Notes: generated from the letters alone by a model not told the origin. DNA of 64,000 bases from Planctomycetota bacterium (GCA_003389215.1 QQVP01000024.1:62001-126000); one strand, 5' to 3'. Positions 7,976-17,979 are shown, counted from the stretch's first letter. Numbers and translations are program-made.

Positions 7976-9166
7976 ATGGAGCAAGACGTCGCACCGCGCC
8001 CGTACCAGGACGTTGGACGTGCCTCGGCGCCCACGGTCTTGCCCCGCTCCGTCAACGAAGTACCGCGCATGAACGCCTACCACAAGCGAATCGCCAAGCT
8101 GATCGCCGCTCAGTTGCTCTGCCTGGCCTTTGGCCTCTGGGTGAGCGACCGCCTGCTTGTATCTGTCGCTCACTGGGAGGTCAACGAACGCGCCACGGCT
8201 GCCATGAAGCAGGGCGCGACTTCGACGGAGAACTTCGTCCCCGAGTTGCCAGCCGATTGGATGCCGGCCATCCTCGGCCTATCGTTCCTCTGGATCGGCG
8301 GCTTGCAGGGCAGCGTGGCTTACGTATTCCACGCCAAACTCCGCGACGAACACGCCGAGATGCGTTCCCGGTCGAATGCCGAGTTCTGCCAGCGCGAGCG
8401 CGATCTGCTGCGGACCCGCGATGCGGTGATCTTCGGGCTCGCCAAGCTGGCCGAATCGCGCGACCCCGACACGGGACAGCACTTGGAGCGAATCTCCGCC
8501 TACTCGACCTGCCTGGCACGTGCCCTGCGTCGGCATCCCAAGTTTGCCAACGAGGTTACCCCCGCTTTCGTCAAGTTGATCGGCATCAGTTCCGCGCTGC
8601 ACGACATCGGCAAGGTCGGCGTCGAAGACAGCGTGCTCTTGAAAGCCGGCAAGCTCGATGCCGACGAGCGCTTCCGCATGAAGCTGCACGCGGTGATGGG
8701 TGGCCAGTGCATTCAAGAGATCGAAGAGCGTCTGGGTTCCTCGAACTTCCTTTCGATGGCTCGCGATATCGCCCTCTACCACCACGAACACTGGAACGGA
8801 CATGGTTACCCGAGCGGGCTGGCCGGCGAGAAGATTCCTCTGGCCGCGCGCATCGTGGCCGTGGCCGACGTGTACGACGCCCTGGCCAGCAAGCGCGTCT
8901 ACAAGGACGCCTATCCGCACGAAGAGTGCCTCGAGATCATTCGCGAGGGTGCGGGTACCCAATTCGATCCCGACCTCGTGCAGGTCTTCCTGAGTATCGA
9001 GTCGGAGATCCGCAGACACTCCCTGCGACTCAAGGACATTCAAGAGCCGGTCAAGAAGACCAGCGAACCGACGGATCTCGAAGAGGCTCGGAAGCACCTC
9101 GACGAAGTTGTCACTTCCCTCGCCGCGGTTGCGGACGGGGAACCGGAAACGGCGCCTACGGCGTAG
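7976..9166 (+). CDS. Membrane-bound HD-GYP domain phosphodiesterase
   Basis: This 396-residue protein has two membrane segments (about 38-55 and 93-115) separated by a short periplasmic loop, a helical linker, and an intact HD-GYP domain. The metal-binding HD is in ALHDIGKVGVED (about 209), followed by HAVMGG and the signature HHEHWNGHGYPSGL (about 269), then ARIVAVADVYDAL. The family hydrolyses cyclic di-GMP, so a role in second-messenger signalling is inferred. The HHExxDGxGYP aspartate is Asn here, a tolerated change. A start at 8069 is possible and would place the first membrane helix right at the N-terminus. A related but degenerate protein follows after about 100 bp. Confidence 0.88.
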   Translation: MEQDVAPRPYQDVGRASAPTVLPRSVNEVPRMNAYHKRIAKLIAAQLLCLAFGLWVSDRLLVSVAHWEVNERATAAMKQGATSTENFVPELPADWMPAILGLSFLWIGGLQGSVAYVFHAKLRDEHAEMRSRSNAEFCQRERDLLRTRDAVIFGLAKLAESRDPDTGQHLERISAYSTCLARALRRHPKFANEVTPAFVKLIGISSALHDIGKVGVEDSVLLKAGKLDADERFRMKLHAVMGGQCIQEIEERLGSSNFLSMARDIALYHHEHWNGHGYPSGLAGEKIPLAARIVAVADVYDALASKRVYKDAYPHEECLEIIREGAGTQFDPDLVQVFLSIESEIRRHSLRLKDIQEPVKKTSEPTDLEEARKHLDEVVTSLAAVADGEPETAPTA

Positions 9167-9268
9167 GCCCACGATATTGACGCGCTCCGCGATGACAGCG
9201 CAAACGACGGAGCACCTCGACTCTCTACTCCTTTCCCCTCTTCGCACCCCCTAACACGAGATCCTCTC

Positions 9269-10243
9269 ATGTACTTCCAAAACAAGAAATCGCAACGCAC
9301 GTTCGAGCTGGCCTTGATCGCCGTGGTCGTTGGCCTCGCCTGCTTGCTGCACCGTGTCGACGTGCACAAGATGATCATTCTGCACCTGTTTTACTTGCCC
9401 GTCGGGTTGGCTACGTTCTTCCTCGGCCGCTATCGCACGGGCGTATTGACGCTGTTCTGCATTCTCGCGGTCACCGCCGTGATGTTCTTCGACATCGACA
9501 ACGGCACGGCCGCCGGGTCTCCACTCACCACCGCCCTGGCGTTGACGCTGTGGGCCGCGGTGATGGGCCTGAACGTTCTCTTGCTGGGGACGCTCAGCGA
9601 CGAGCGAAGCACCAAGATCAACGAACTCCACGACGCCTATGTCGGGGTGGTCGAAGTGCTTTCCCGCTACCTGGGCAACGCCAATCCGCAGACGAAGTCG
9701 CGCAGCGAGCGCGTCACGAACTTGAGCCAGCGGGTGGCCCTGCAAATGCGGCTCTCGGCGGCCGAGGTGGACGACGTTCGCGTGGCGGCTTTGCTGCAGG
9801 ATATGGAACACCTCGAGGTTACCGCTCGGGTACTGCGAAAGGCAGTGGGCGACCTGGAACACGACTCGCCTGCTCTCGACAACGAACACACCTTCCGCGG
9901 CAGCGACTTGGTCCAGTCGCTCGGTTCGGTGCTTACCCGCGCCTTGCCGCTGCTTTCGCGACAGGGCGAACCCCTGGCGGTCGAGGAAGCCCAATCGATG
10001 CGGCATGCCGGACGCGAGACCCCGTTTGGGGCCTACATCATCGAGGCGGTTCGAGCCTACGACCAGTTAGTCAATCCGATCGACGGAGTCGTCGCGCTCA
10101 GTTCGGCCGACGCCCTCGAAGAGCTCCGACAGGGCTACGACCAGGAATTCCACCCTGCCGTCCTGCACGCTCTGGAACAGGTGGCCAGCGGCCTCGGTGA
10201 CGACGAAACGCTCGCGGAGCAGGTCCCGGTCGGCGCGATCTAG
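9269..10243 (+). CDS. Four-helix membrane protein with degenerate HD-type domain
   Basis: The 324-residue protein begins with four hydrophobic segments (about 12-30, 36-54, 58-78, 84-108), then a soluble region that follows the HD-GYP layout: a VGVVEVLSRYLGNANPQTKSRSERVTNLSQRV-type helix, VAALLQDMEHLEV where an active protein has LLHDIGKLEV, and EAVRAYDQLVNP where VADVYDAL would be. The HD dyad and the HHE/GYP motif are gone, so it is predicted to be catalytically inactive, perhaps a sensor or ligand-binding partner of the intact HD-GYP protein upstream. Same-strand spacing of about 100 bp suggests a shared transcript. The function is inferred only from the fold pattern. Confidence 0.75.
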   Translation: MYFQNKKSQRTFELALIAVVVGLACLLHRVDVHKMIILHLFYLPVGLATFFLGRYRTGVLTLFCILAVTAVMFFDIDNGTAAGSPLTTALALTLWAAVMGLNVLLLGTLSDERSTKINELHDAYVGVVEVLSRYLGNANPQTKSRSERVTNLSQRVALQMRLSAAEVDDVRVAALLQDMEHLEVTARVLRKAVGDLEHDSPALDNEHTFRGSDLVQSLGSVLTRALPLLSRQGEPLAVEEAQSMRHAGRETPFGAYIIEAVRAYDQLVNPIDGVVALSSADALEELRQGYDQEFHPAVLHALEQVASGLGDDETLAEQVPVGAI

Positions 10244-10261
10244 TCGCGTGCGGCTCGGCCG

Positions 10262-10297
10262 TGTCGACGCAGCCCCTGTCGACGCAGCCTGTGTCGA
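10262..10297. repeat. 15-bp tandem repeat, 2.4 copies
   Basis: TGTCGACGCAGCC occurs at 10262-10274 and 10277-10289, with a third partial copy TGTCGA at 10292-10297. It lies in the short convergent space between the degenerate HD protein and the HtrA-like protease. No role is visible. Confidence 0.6.
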
Positions 10298-10343
10298 GAC
10301 GGACGACAATTGATTGAGAGACATGAAGCCCGGCCGGCGCTGC

Positions 10344-11768
10344 CTAGCGAGCGTCGGCCGCGGCCATGCGCAGATGCCCGTAGAGGGTCTGATCGCCGCG
10401 GAGGATGTAGAACTTGACCGGGGCAAACTCGGCAAGGTCTTTGTGGCGGAGCACGTACTGAACGTTCTCCGACGACACGGTCTCCCAAATGTGCATCCCC
10501 ACCAGAATGTCGCCGCGGCGAAATCCCTGCTGGTGCGCCGGGCTACTCTCGCGAACCTCGGTGATCCGCAAGCCGCCACGATAGCGGTCGCTGATGGAAC
10601 GCACCTCGCTGGGTCGCAGTTCTTCGAATCGCAGGCCGAGCAACTGCCAGGGGTCGTCGCCCTGCGAGCGCGGACGCGGCTCGTACGATTCCAGGACGAA
10701 GCGCGATTCCTGGGGCTGGTCCTTCCTGCGGTAGGTGATCGACACGGCATCGCCGGCCGCACGCCCGAGGAGGGCCCGCTCAATGTCGATCGGATTGCGC
10801 ACGGTGACCGAGTCGACGCGGGTGATCACGTCGCCCGCTTGAATGCCGACCTTCGCCGCCGGACTCTCTGCTTCGACGGTCTTGACCAAGATTCCGTCGC
10901 GTCCCGGGTGCGCAACATGACTTGCCACGACGCCATGCCAATTGCGATCCATGCGCTTGATGCTCATCAGGCGCGATGAAACCGCCAGGACGTCATCGAT
11001 CGGCAGAGCAAATCCGATTCCTTGTGCCCCGACACGCACGGCCGCATTCAAACCGATCATCTCGCCGTCGATGTTCAACAGCGGTCCCCCGGAATTGCCG
11101 GGATTGATACTCGCGTCCGTTTGGATCAGGTTGTCGTATTCCTGCTGGTCGCTCACTTGCACGCGACGATGCAGCGCGCTGATGATCCCGCGGGTCACGG
11201 TGTTCTCATAACCATAGGCGTTGCCCACCGCGATGACGGGCTCGCCCGGCATCAGGTCGGACGAAGTGCCGAGCCGGATCACCGGCAGCTTCTTCTCCCG
11301 CGGGGCAATCTTGATCAGGGCCAGATCGGTGCGCGGATCGTGTGCCAACAGGCGAGCACGGTACTTCTCGCCGTTGGCAAGCGTTACCTGGACATTGGCG
11401 ACGCCGTCGACGACGTGGTGGTTGGTGATGATGTAGCCGCGCGGGTCGATGACGACGCCTGTCCCCATGCCATTCACGCGACGCGGCGCGTCCTGCTCGA
11501 AGCCGCTGCTGGCCGACTGGATCATCTTCTGACCGCGAATATTGACGATTGCGTCGCGGTTCTTCTCCACGGCGCGCACGACGGCGGTCCGACGCAATTC
11601 AGATGCTTCCGCTTCCATCGCGGATACGCCCAGCGTCCCCAACAGGCCCAGACAGGCCAGCACGAGAGAGAGGAGCTGCCACAGGTCTGTGCGGCAGACC
11701 CCCGGCAGGGAACGACGTCGACCGCACGGGGCGGGCTGGAGAGGCACTGCCTTCACGCTGTACTCCAA
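10344..11768 (-). CDS. HtrA/DegP-like periplasmic serine protease with two PDZ domains
   Basis: The 474-residue protein begins with a basic N-terminus and a hydrophobic segment (about 29-51) that acts as signal or anchor. A trypsin-like domain follows with the triad His in NHHVVDG, Asp in RTDLALIKI and Ser in GNSGGPLLN, so it should be active. Two PDZ-type regions come after it, with GILVKTVEAESPAAKVGIQAGDVI-like and RITEVRESSPAHQQGFRRGDIL-like cores. HtrA proteins degrade or refold damaged envelope proteins. The ATG at 11768 is used; an internal ATG near residue 51 lacks the export signal. It is not adjacent to known stress regulators. Confidence 0.92.
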   Translation of the reverse strand: MEYSVKAVPLQPAPCGRRRSLPGVCRTDLWQLLSLVLACLGLLGTLGVSAMEAEASELRRTAVVRAVEKNRDAIVNIRGQKMIQSASSGFEQDAPRRVNGMGTGVVIDPRGYIITNHHVVDGVANVQVTLANGEKYRARLLAHDPRTDLALIKIAPREKKLPVIRLGTSSDLMPGEPVIAVGNAYGYENTVTRGIISALHRRVQVSDQQEYDNLIQTDASINPGNSGGPLLNIDGEMIGLNAAVRVGAQGIGFALPIDDVLAVSSRLMSIKRMDRNWHGVVASHVAHPGRDGILVKTVEAESPAAKVGIQAGDVITRVDSVTVRNPIDIERALLGRAAGDAVSITYRRKDQPQESRFVLESYEPRPRSQGDDPWQLLGLRFEELRPSEVRSISDRYRGGLRITEVRESSPAHQQGFRRGDILVGMHIWETVSSENVQYVLRHKDLAEFAPVKFYILRGDQTLYGHLRMAAADAR

Positions 11769-11989
11769 GTTGATGATCCGTCGGGCGGACAGGCCACAAA
11801 ACCGGCAAACTCGAAAAAGTCATCGGTTCGACTCGGAGCACCGCTTAAAGGCGGGGACGGCGGGCGGAAGAGGCCACCCAAGTTGCCAAAAAGAAATTGC
11901 GTGGGCTAGGAAGACTGAGACCCACAGGGAAGTGCGAGCGACGCTAGCCACGCCTCCCCCCAGATCGCAATGGAAGAGATTCCCAGTCG

Positions 11990-12889
11990 TCAATCGAACA
12001 GGGCGTTGCCGCTGACTCGCCGGGGCGACCACTGGTTCGCCGTGCGATCGACAGCTGCGACAGGCTGCGAGTTTCGCGGAGCTGCTCGCAGCACCGAACC
12101 ACTCGCTGAAGCGTACTTCTTCATCGGGTTACGCCGGACCACCGTCCGCGTCGGAGACGGGCCTTTGCTTGAGAGCACGCTGTTGCCGCCTGCAGACTCA
12201 GCGATCGATTCCCTCGTGCTCGGCGGCGGCGAAACGCTCACAACCGCACGCGGGTTGGCCGCCCACTGCGATTTGAGATTGTGAGTTACGGTAGAAGCGC
12301 GGCGAGAGCCGGCCCGGCGGAGGGTGGGTTGCCGACCGCGTTTCGGGAAAATACGCGTCGCTCGGATCGTCGGCTCGTCCGTTTTCTCGATTTCCTCGTG
12401 CGAGCCTGCGGTCGCAGCCGGTGCAGGCGTAAAGAACCAGGCCACGAAGGGACGCGACGGCGGCTCCTGGCGAACGTCCACCGCCTCCACTTCTTTAGCA
12501 ACCTTTGTCGTGGCCGGCGTGGTCCGCGACTTCAAGACGCTCGCCGTGACAATCGGTTGCGCGTCGCGCGGCTGCCCGGCGAGCTTCCGTGGCGGGGTCG
12601 ATCTGGAGCTGCGGACCGGAACCTCCTCCGCGAGCGGCTCAGGCAGGTCGATCACGGGCGGAGCAAGCGGACCTCCTGGGCCTTTGTGGTGCCCGCCCGG
12701 TTCGAAAACAGGCCTTACCGGCACCGGGAACAAGCGAGGCCGTAGCTTCACCGCCGGCGCTGCCTGCTCAGCAGGCGGCGAAGACGCGCAGCACCACCAC
12801 CTCGGAAAGATGGCCAGGGCGCGAGAGCTACCGAACGACATCGTCGCCACCAGGCAGATGGCCAACCAGGTACATTTCTGCGGCGTCAT
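11990..12889 (-). CDS. Secreted proline-rich protein of unknown function
   Basis: The 299-residue product starts with a convincing signal peptide (MTPQKCTWLAICLVATMSFG, cleavage probably after ALA near residue 26). The rest is low-complexity, rich in Pro, Arg, Ser and Ala, with no recognised domain; a WWCC cluster follows the signal and the C-terminus is basic. Long open frames exist on the other strand over the same region, but only this strand has an export signal and lies in line with its neighbours. It may be a cell-envelope protein; the function is unknown. Confidence 0.6.
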   Translation of the reverse strand: MTPQKCTWLAICLVATMSFGSSRALAIFPRWWCCASSPPAEQAAPAVKLRPRLFPVPVRPVFEPGGHHKGPGGPLAPPVIDLPEPLAEEVPVRSSRSTPPRKLAGQPRDAQPIVTASVLKSRTTPATTKVAKEVEAVDVRQEPPSRPFVAWFFTPAPAATAGSHEEIEKTDEPTIRATRIFPKRGRQPTLRRAGSRRASTVTHNLKSQWAANPRAVVSVSPPPSTRESIAESAGGNSVLSSKGPSPTRTVVRRNPMKKYASASGSVLRAAPRNSQPVAAVDRTANQWSPRRVSGNALFD

Positions 12890-13046
12890 GAGACAACAAG
12901 CCAGCGAGTATTGGATCGATCCGCGCGCACCTACATTCGAGGAGGAGCCAGTTCAGGTGTCCCATCGGCGCGCGGCCTGGCTCGGGCTTAGAGATAATCG
13001 TCAAGCTTTGCGCGGCCGCCCCAAACTTCGCGCGCCAGCAGTGGCG

Positions 13047-14399
13047 TCAGCTATCGTCGTTCGATCGCCGCCCGCCCTGGGAAGCGACGTGTGTTCCCGA
13101 CTGCGGAATGACGAACCGCAACAGTTGAAAAAGCAGGAAGACCACCAGGACCACCAGCACCGCGTAGGGCCAGAAACTGGTCATCCCGCTAATCCGCTTG
13201 AGCACTGGGATGTCGGTTCCCACGGCGAATTGTTCTGCGAGGGCCAGTCCGCAGAGCAGCATTGTCGCGCCCAGCAGCAATCCGCATCCGAGCGTGGCCA
13301 TCGTCCCCTTGAAGGCCGCTTCTTCCCCCTGCTCCTCGGCGTGCAACTTGATCGTGCGGCCCTTGCGCAAACTATCCTGCACACCCTCCACAATTTCGAC
13401 CGCGCGTGTTGCTGCGCGCCAATTCGACTCCGAGCCAGGAACGGGCACCACGTTCGCGTCCGCGGCAGGAAAGGACCGGATGACTCGGTCAACCCAGTCG
13501 TCCGGTCCGACAGGCTGCGACTCGGCGTCGTCCGTGGTGTCGACTCGCCGCCACGCCGACGACTCTTCGCTCGCTCGCTCCAGCTGTAGCGACTTGTCTT
13601 CGCCGACGATGGTCAGTCTTGCGGCGACGTCCCCGCCCGAAGGCTCGACCGACCAACGAGCCAGCCGATGCCCCGAACCAGCCATCTGCACGTTCAGGTT
13701 CGGGTATTGTTCGGCAGCGAAGTCGGGACCAACCGCCGACACGCTTTCGATTTCACCACAAAGTGCCCGCAACAGGACCACGTCGCCGGCAAGCGTCGCC
13801 AGCACCGCCTGGCGTGTGCGCTCCGTCGCGTAGCGCTGCATGGCAACCTGTTCGATGGGTGCTAGCCCACCCGCCGACGTCGCGGCCGTGACCTCGCGCA
13901 GAGTCCTCTCGAGTTCTGGCGAACCGAGCATTGCGACCAGCGGCACCAGCTGCCCACCAGCATCGTCGGCGATCATCTCGAGCTCGTACAAATCGAGCGG
14001 CGAGAGCGAAAGCGGATGGGACACAACAACTCGCATGCCCGCCCGGGCCAGGTTGCGAACGGATGGGATCGCGGCGAGGCCCTTTTCCGCTCGCGCAATG
14101 ACCGCCACCTCGGCCAATTCCGGAACTCGCGCGAACTCGACTTCGTCGACGTCCGCCAACTTCGCCCTCAGCCGCTCGTCGCCGTGGGCCAGCGCCTCCC
14201 GCCAGTTCGTGGTGGCCTCGTCGGACAGGCACGCAAAGGCCACGACGCGATGTTCCGCATGACACAGAACGGCTGCGGCAAACTCGCGCGTCTGATCGTC
14301 GACACCCACGAAAGCAAATTTCACGGCATCGACCTGGGCAAGGAGAGAGTTGCGGGGTTCGCTAGAAAGACCGAATGTGGAATCCGCCGTCGACATCAA
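13047..14399 (-). CDS. Membrane-anchored Gfo/Idh/MocA-like protein
   Basis: The first 230 or so of 450 residues follow the Gfo/Idh/MocA oxidoreductase plan: VKFAFVGVDDQ as a weak Rossmann start, RVPELAEVAVIA, and MRVVVSHPLSLSPLDLYELEMIADDAG where the family has EKPLA...A. The usual glycine-rich NAD loop and the EKP lysine are absent, so cofactor binding and catalysis are doubtful. The C-terminal part has two membrane helices (about 360-383 and 400-423), unusual for this normally soluble family. The start at 14399 overlaps the end of the upstream SDR gene by 38 bp; an ATG at 14396 is equivalent. The two are probably cotranscribed. The cellular role is unknown. Confidence 0.7.
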   Translation of the reverse strand: MMSTADSTFGLSSEPRNSLLAQVDAVKFAFVGVDDQTREFAAAVLCHAEHRVVAFACLSDEATTNWREALAHGDERLRAKLADVDEVEFARVPELAEVAVIARAEKGLAAIPSVRNLARAGMRVVVSHPLSLSPLDLYELEMIADDAGGQLVPLVAMLGSPELERTLREVTAATSAGGLAPIEQVAMQRYATERTRQAVLATLAGDVVLLRALCGEIESVSAVGPDFAAEQYPNLNVQMAGSGHRLARWSVEPSGGDVAARLTIVGEDKSLQLERASEESSAWRRVDTTDDAESQPVGPDDWVDRVIRSFPAADANVVPVPGSESNWRAATRAVEIVEGVQDSLRKGRTIKLHAEEQGEEAAFKGTMATLGCGLLLGATMLLCGLALAEQFAVGTDIPVLKRISGMTSFWPYAVLVVLVVFLLFQLLRFVIPQSGTHVASQGGRRSNDDS

Positions 14400-15138
14400 A
14401 GCGCTGGCCCGTACTGAACGGGAAGCGATCCGACACGATCGCCTCGACGGCGGCGGCGATGTCTTCGGGTTCGCCCCAACGTCGAATCGGAGTGAGTCCC
14501 GCGTCGATCATTGCCCCATACTTTTCGGCCACGCCGGCGGTCATGTCGGTGCGGATCACCCCGGGGCTGACTTCGAAGACCTGGATCCTCTCCTCGGCCA
14601 GACGGAGGGCAAAGACCTGGGTCATCATGTGCAGCGCCGCTTTGGCCATACAGTACTCAGCGCGGTTCGTCGAAGCAGCATAGGCCGAGATCGAGGAGAT
14701 GTTGATAATCTTCCCACCACGCATCTTGCCCGCGCCGATCAATTTGATCATCCGCCTGGCCGCTAACTGCGAAAGGAAGAAGGGTCCTTTCAGATTCGTC
14801 GCGAAGACGGCGTCCCAGTCGTCGCCGCTCAGCTCGAGCACATCCGTGCGATTTGGCGATCCCATGGCCGCGTTGTTCACCAGAAGGTCCAAACGACCGA
14901 AACGGTCGATCGCTTGCTGGATCATTCGCTCTCGATCCGACGCATCTGCAATGTCGCCCTGCAAGGCCGCGGCGGAAGCCCCTGCCGCCTCGATCGCCGC
15001 GACGACCTCCTCCGCGGCATCGACCCGCCGCGCATAATTCACCGCGACATTCCAGCCCATTCGCCCGAGGGCCAGGCAAATCGCCCGACCGATGCCGCGT
15101 GATCCGCCGGTGACGAGCGCCGCGGGAGTCTCCGACAT
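14362..15138 (-). CDS. Short-chain dehydrogenase/reductase (FabG-like)
   Basis: The 258-residue protein is a classical SDR: TGGSRGIGRA cofactor loop near the N-terminus, NNAAMGSPN, the catalytic Ser in NISSISAYAA, YCMAK dyad, SPGVIRTDM, and a FSTGQRFDVDGGFHI tail typical of 3-ketoacyl-ACP reductase relatives. It probably reduces a keto group with NAD(P)H; the substrate cannot be told from sequence. The start at 15138 (MSETPAAL) is preferred over 15168 because family homology begins there. It lies downstream of hslU and overlaps the Gfo/Idh-like gene. Confidence 0.9.
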   Translation of the reverse strand: MSETPAALVTGGSRGIGRAICLALGRMGWNVAVNYARRVDAAEEVVAAIEAAGASAAALQGDIADASDRERMIQQAIDRFGRLDLLVNNAAMGSPNRTDVLELSGDDWDAVFATNLKGPFFLSQLAARRMIKLIGAGKMRGGKIINISSISAYAASTNRAEYCMAKAALHMMTQVFALRLAEERIQVFEVSPGVIRTDMTAGVAEKYGAMIDAGLTPIRRWGEPEDIAAAVEAIVSDRFPFSTGQRFDVDGGFHIRSF

Positions 15139-15219
15139 GACCAGGGTCCTTTCAGATCTGCGGCCCACTTCGACTTGTGAACCGCCGAGCGTCCGCTCGC
15201 GTTTCGCGCACCGACAAGG

Positions 15220-16566
15220 CTAGAGAATGAAACGACTGAGATCTTCGTCCTGAGTGATCTCCTCAAGCCGATCCTTGACGTACGCGGCGTTGATTTCGAC
15301 CTGCCCCATCGACATCTCGGGGGCCTCGAAGGAGAGCTCTTCCAGCATCCGTTCCATAATCGTATAGAGTCGCCGCGCGCCAATGTTCTGGTTCGTCTGA
15401 TTGACCGAAAAGGCGCACTCGGCCAACGCTTCGACCGCATCTGAGGTGAATTCGATCTGAATCCCCTCCGTTTCCATCAGCGCGGCGTACTGCTTCGTAA
15501 GCGCCCCTTTCGGCTCGGTCAAAATACGAATGAAGTCTTCTTTCTTCAAATCGTTCAACTCGACGCGAATCGGAAAGCGACCTTGCAGCTCCGGCATCAG
15601 CTCGTTGGGATTATTGCGGTGGAACGCCCCGGCCGCCACGAACAGGATGTGATCCGTCTTCACGTAGCCGTATCGAGTTTGAATTGTGGTGCCCTCGACA
15701 ATCGGCAATAGATCGCGCTGCACTCCCTGCCGGGACACATCGGCGCCGCGTCCCGAGTCGCCCGCGACCACCTTGTCGATCTCGTCGATGAAGACAATGC
15801 CCACATCCTCGGCCAATTCGATCGCCCGCGCATTGACCTTCTCGTGATTGATCAGGTTCTCGCACTCCTCCTCGAACAATACGTGGCGGGCCTCGGCCAC
15901 GGTCATTTCGCGACGGACGGTGTTGCGGGGCAGCACCTTCTCGAACATGCTCTGAAGATCGACGTCCATCTGCTCGCCCGCCAGACCGCCAATCATCATG
16001 GGCATCGACTTCTGCTCGCTGACCACTTCCACGCGTCGCTGTTCGAGCTCCCCGGAGACGAGCATCGCCTTCATCTTTTCCCGCGTGCGCTCGTAGCGAT
16101 CGGGCGAATCCTGGCTGTCGACCCCCACGTCGATGGACGTCGGCATCGGAGCCAAGAGGTCGAGTAGTCGATCGTCGACACGGCGGCGCGCCTCTTGCTC
16201 GACATTCTTTCGCTCCTCGGCCTGAACCAGGCCGATCGCGTTCTCGACGAGCTCGCGAATCATGCTCTCCACGTCGCGGCCGTAGTAGCCGACTTCCGTG
16301 TACTTGGTGGCCTCCACCTTGATGAACGGTGCCCGCGTGAGATTGGCCAGGCGGCGGGCGATCTCCGTTTTGCCGACGCCGGTGGGCCCGATCATCAGGA
16401 TATTCTTGGGGGCCACCTCAGCGCGCATCTCGTCACCGAGCTGCTGCCGCCGCCAGCGGTTGCGCACCGCGATGGCCACGGCGCGCTTGGCGTCGTCTTG
16501 ACCGACGATGTGCCGGTCCAGTTCGGCGACGATTTCACGTGGAGTTTGGGCGCGGGGCTCCGTCAC
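15220..16566 (-). CDS. hslU: HslUV protease ATPase subunit
   Basis: HslU is the AAA+ unfoldase that feeds substrates to the HslV peptidase. The 448-residue protein begins with [16 protein letters not shown], has Walker [16 protein letters not shown] (about 61), the pore loop motif GYYGRDVES, Walker B VFIDEIDK, the sensor region [18 protein letters not shown] and a C-terminus of LSRFIL that inserts into HslV. The start codon is GTG, overlapping the hslV stop as GTGA. The length fits the family. Confidence 0.97.
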   Translation of the reverse strand: MTEPRAQTPREIVAELDRHIVGQDDAKRAVAIAVRNRWRRQQLGDEMRAEVAPKNILMIGPTGVGKTEIARRLANLTRAPFIKVEATKYTEVGYYGRDVESMIRELVENAIGLVQAEERKNVEQEARRRVDDRLLDLLAPMPTSIDVGVDSQDSPDRYERTREKMKAMLVSGELEQRRVEVVSEQKSMPMMIGGLAGEQMDVDLQSMFEKVLPRNTVRREMTVAEARHVLFEEECENLINHEKVNARAIELAEDVGIVFIDEIDKVVAGDSGRGADVSRQGVQRDLLPIVEGTTIQTRYGYVKTDHILFVAAGAFHRNNPNELMPELQGRFPIRVELNDLKKEDFIRILTEPKGALTKQYAALMETEGIQIEFTSDAVEALAECAFSVNQTNQNIGARRLYTIMERMLEELSFEAPEMSMGQVEINAAYVKDRLEEITQDEDLSRFIL

Positions 16567-17105
16567 TTCGTACTCTCCAACTCTTCCACCACGATGCTGG
16601 TGTTCGTGTAGATGTCGATACTGGCGGCAATCTCCAGCGCTGCGCGGACAATCTCCGCCGCCGAAAGGTCGCTATGGGCCACCAAGGCACGAGCCGCCGC
16701 CACCGCGTAGTCGCCCCCCGAGCCGATCCCGAGCACGTCGTCGGTCGGTTGAATGACGTCGCCGATGCCGGTAACGAGCAGCGTATTCTCAGCGTCGACC
16801 ACCGCGACCATCGCTTCCAGCCGACGTAGCACCCGATCGGTGCGCCACTCCTTGGCCAATTCGGTCGCCGCCCGCGGCACGTTGCCGGGAAAATCCTTGA
16901 GCTTCGTCTCGAAACGTTCGAGCAGGGCAAAGGCGTCGGCCGCCCCGCCTGCGAACCCGGTCAGGATCTTGCCACCCAACAACGGACGGATCTTGGCCGC
17001 GTCCCCCTTCATGATCGAACTGCCCAGCGTCACCTGACCGTCACCGCCGATCGCGACTCGACCCTTGTGACGCACGCTCAAGATCGTTGTCGCGCGAAGC
17101 TGCAT
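16563..17105 (-). CDS. hslV: HslUV protease peptidase subunit
   Basis: HslV is the proteasome-like peptidase of the HslUV complex. The 180-residue product starts [15 protein letters not shown]; the propeptide MQLRA would be removed to expose Thr as nucleophile. Family motifs [41 protein letters not shown] and [15 protein letters not shown] are present. A purine-rich GAGGAGAGGA sits about 12 nt upstream of the ATG at 17105, slightly far. The frame stays open to 17609, but the extra residues are not HslV-like. No CIRCE-type element was seen upstream. Confidence 0.96.
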   Translation of the reverse strand: MQLRATTILSVRHKGRVAIGGDGQVTLGSSIMKGDAAKIRPLLGGKILTGFAGGAADAFALLERFETKLKDFPGNVPRAATELAKEWRTDRVLRRLEAMVAVVDAENTLLVTGIGDVIQPTDDVLGIGSGGDYAVAAARALVAHSDLSAAEIVRAALEIAASIDIYTNTSIVVEELESTK

Positions 17106-17373
17106 TGCGATGACGGTTCCTCTCCTCGGTGGACGTCGGTGGGGGTCGGCGGCGGCAGTTGTCGGTAGCAAGACGCGACCAGGTGAGTCGGATGATGGCG
17201 ATGGCCGATTCCGCAGCCGGTCGAGCGCAATCAGGCTCGCAACCGCCTCCCTCGGTATTCTTGCCGATGGAAAGCCGCAAGGCCAGCGGTCACCCCGTCG
17301 CCGCCCCCCAGCACTCGACGCGGAAGGCCACCGACCACGGTCCGGCCGATAGCCCGTAGATTGGCGATTCGGT

Positions 17374-17979
17374 ATGCTACGCGAGATGAACGCCCGCTCC
17401 GACGCCGCCGATACACTCCCACGTAGTCCGCTGCTGATGTCCGCTGCGGACACCGCCCTGCTGGTCGTCGACGTGCAGGAGAAGCTCATGCCGCTCATCG
17501 ACGGCGGACCGCGTGTGATCTGGAATATCCGGCGACTGCTGGATGCCACCCGTGCCTTGCAAGTGCCGGTCGCGGCGACCGAGCAGTACCCCCAGGGCCT
17601 CGGCGGCACGGTCTCACCGCTGGCCGATTACTTCGATTCGTTCCCTGACAAGGTCGCTTTCAGTTGCGGTGCCTGCGGAGACGTCTTTCGTCGATTTCGT
17701 GACGCGGGGATTTCCAAGATCCTGGTCGCCGGGATCGAAGCTCACGTCTGTGTTCAGCAAACGGTGCATGACCTATTGGCCGACGGCCTGGCCGCCTACG
17801 TCGCGGTCGACGCCGTGGGGGCGCGGTTTTCCATCGATCTTGAAGTGGCTTTGCGACGAATGGACAGCGCGGGCGCGATCTTGACGACGACCGAGGCCGC
17901 CATGTTCGAACTCTGCGAAACGGCCGAAAATCCGGCGTTCAAGCCGATCAGCAAGTTAGTGCAAGAAGTCCCGCCGTAG
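17374..17979 (+). CDS. Isochorismatase-like cysteine hydrolase
   Basis: The 201-residue protein is a member of the isochorismatase-like superfamily. The Asp of the triad is in [12 protein letters not shown], the Lys in FPDKVAFSC, and the Cys in [13 protein letters not shown]; the latter resembles the MAR1/YcaC branch rather than true isochorismatases. The reaction is unknown, probably hydrolysis of an amide or ester of a small metabolite. Conserved sequence begins near residue 22 (MSAADTALL, 17437), so a later start is possible; the upstream start at 17374 is kept tentatively. The aminotransferase gene follows closely. Confidence 0.85.
   Translation: MLREMNARSDAADTLPRSPLLMSAADTALLVVDVQEKLMPLIDGGPRVIWNIRRLLDATRALQVPVAATEQYPQGLGGTVSPLADYFDSFPDKVAFSCGACGDVFRRFRDAGISKILVAGIEAHVCVQQTVHDLLADGLAAYVAVDAVGARFSIDLEVALRRMDSAGAILTTTEAAMFELCETAENPAFKPISKLVQEVPP

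Noticed and set aside
8514-8530. TGGCAC...TGC-like sigma-54 promoter pattern
   Set aside because: It lies inside the HD-GYP coding sequence and spacing is poor; composition makes chance hits likely.
12324-13589. 421-residue open frame on the + strand
   Set aside because: It overlaps two minus-strand genes, has no family signature and looks like a reading-frame shadow of GC-rich coding DNA; the minus-strand gene has a signal peptide.
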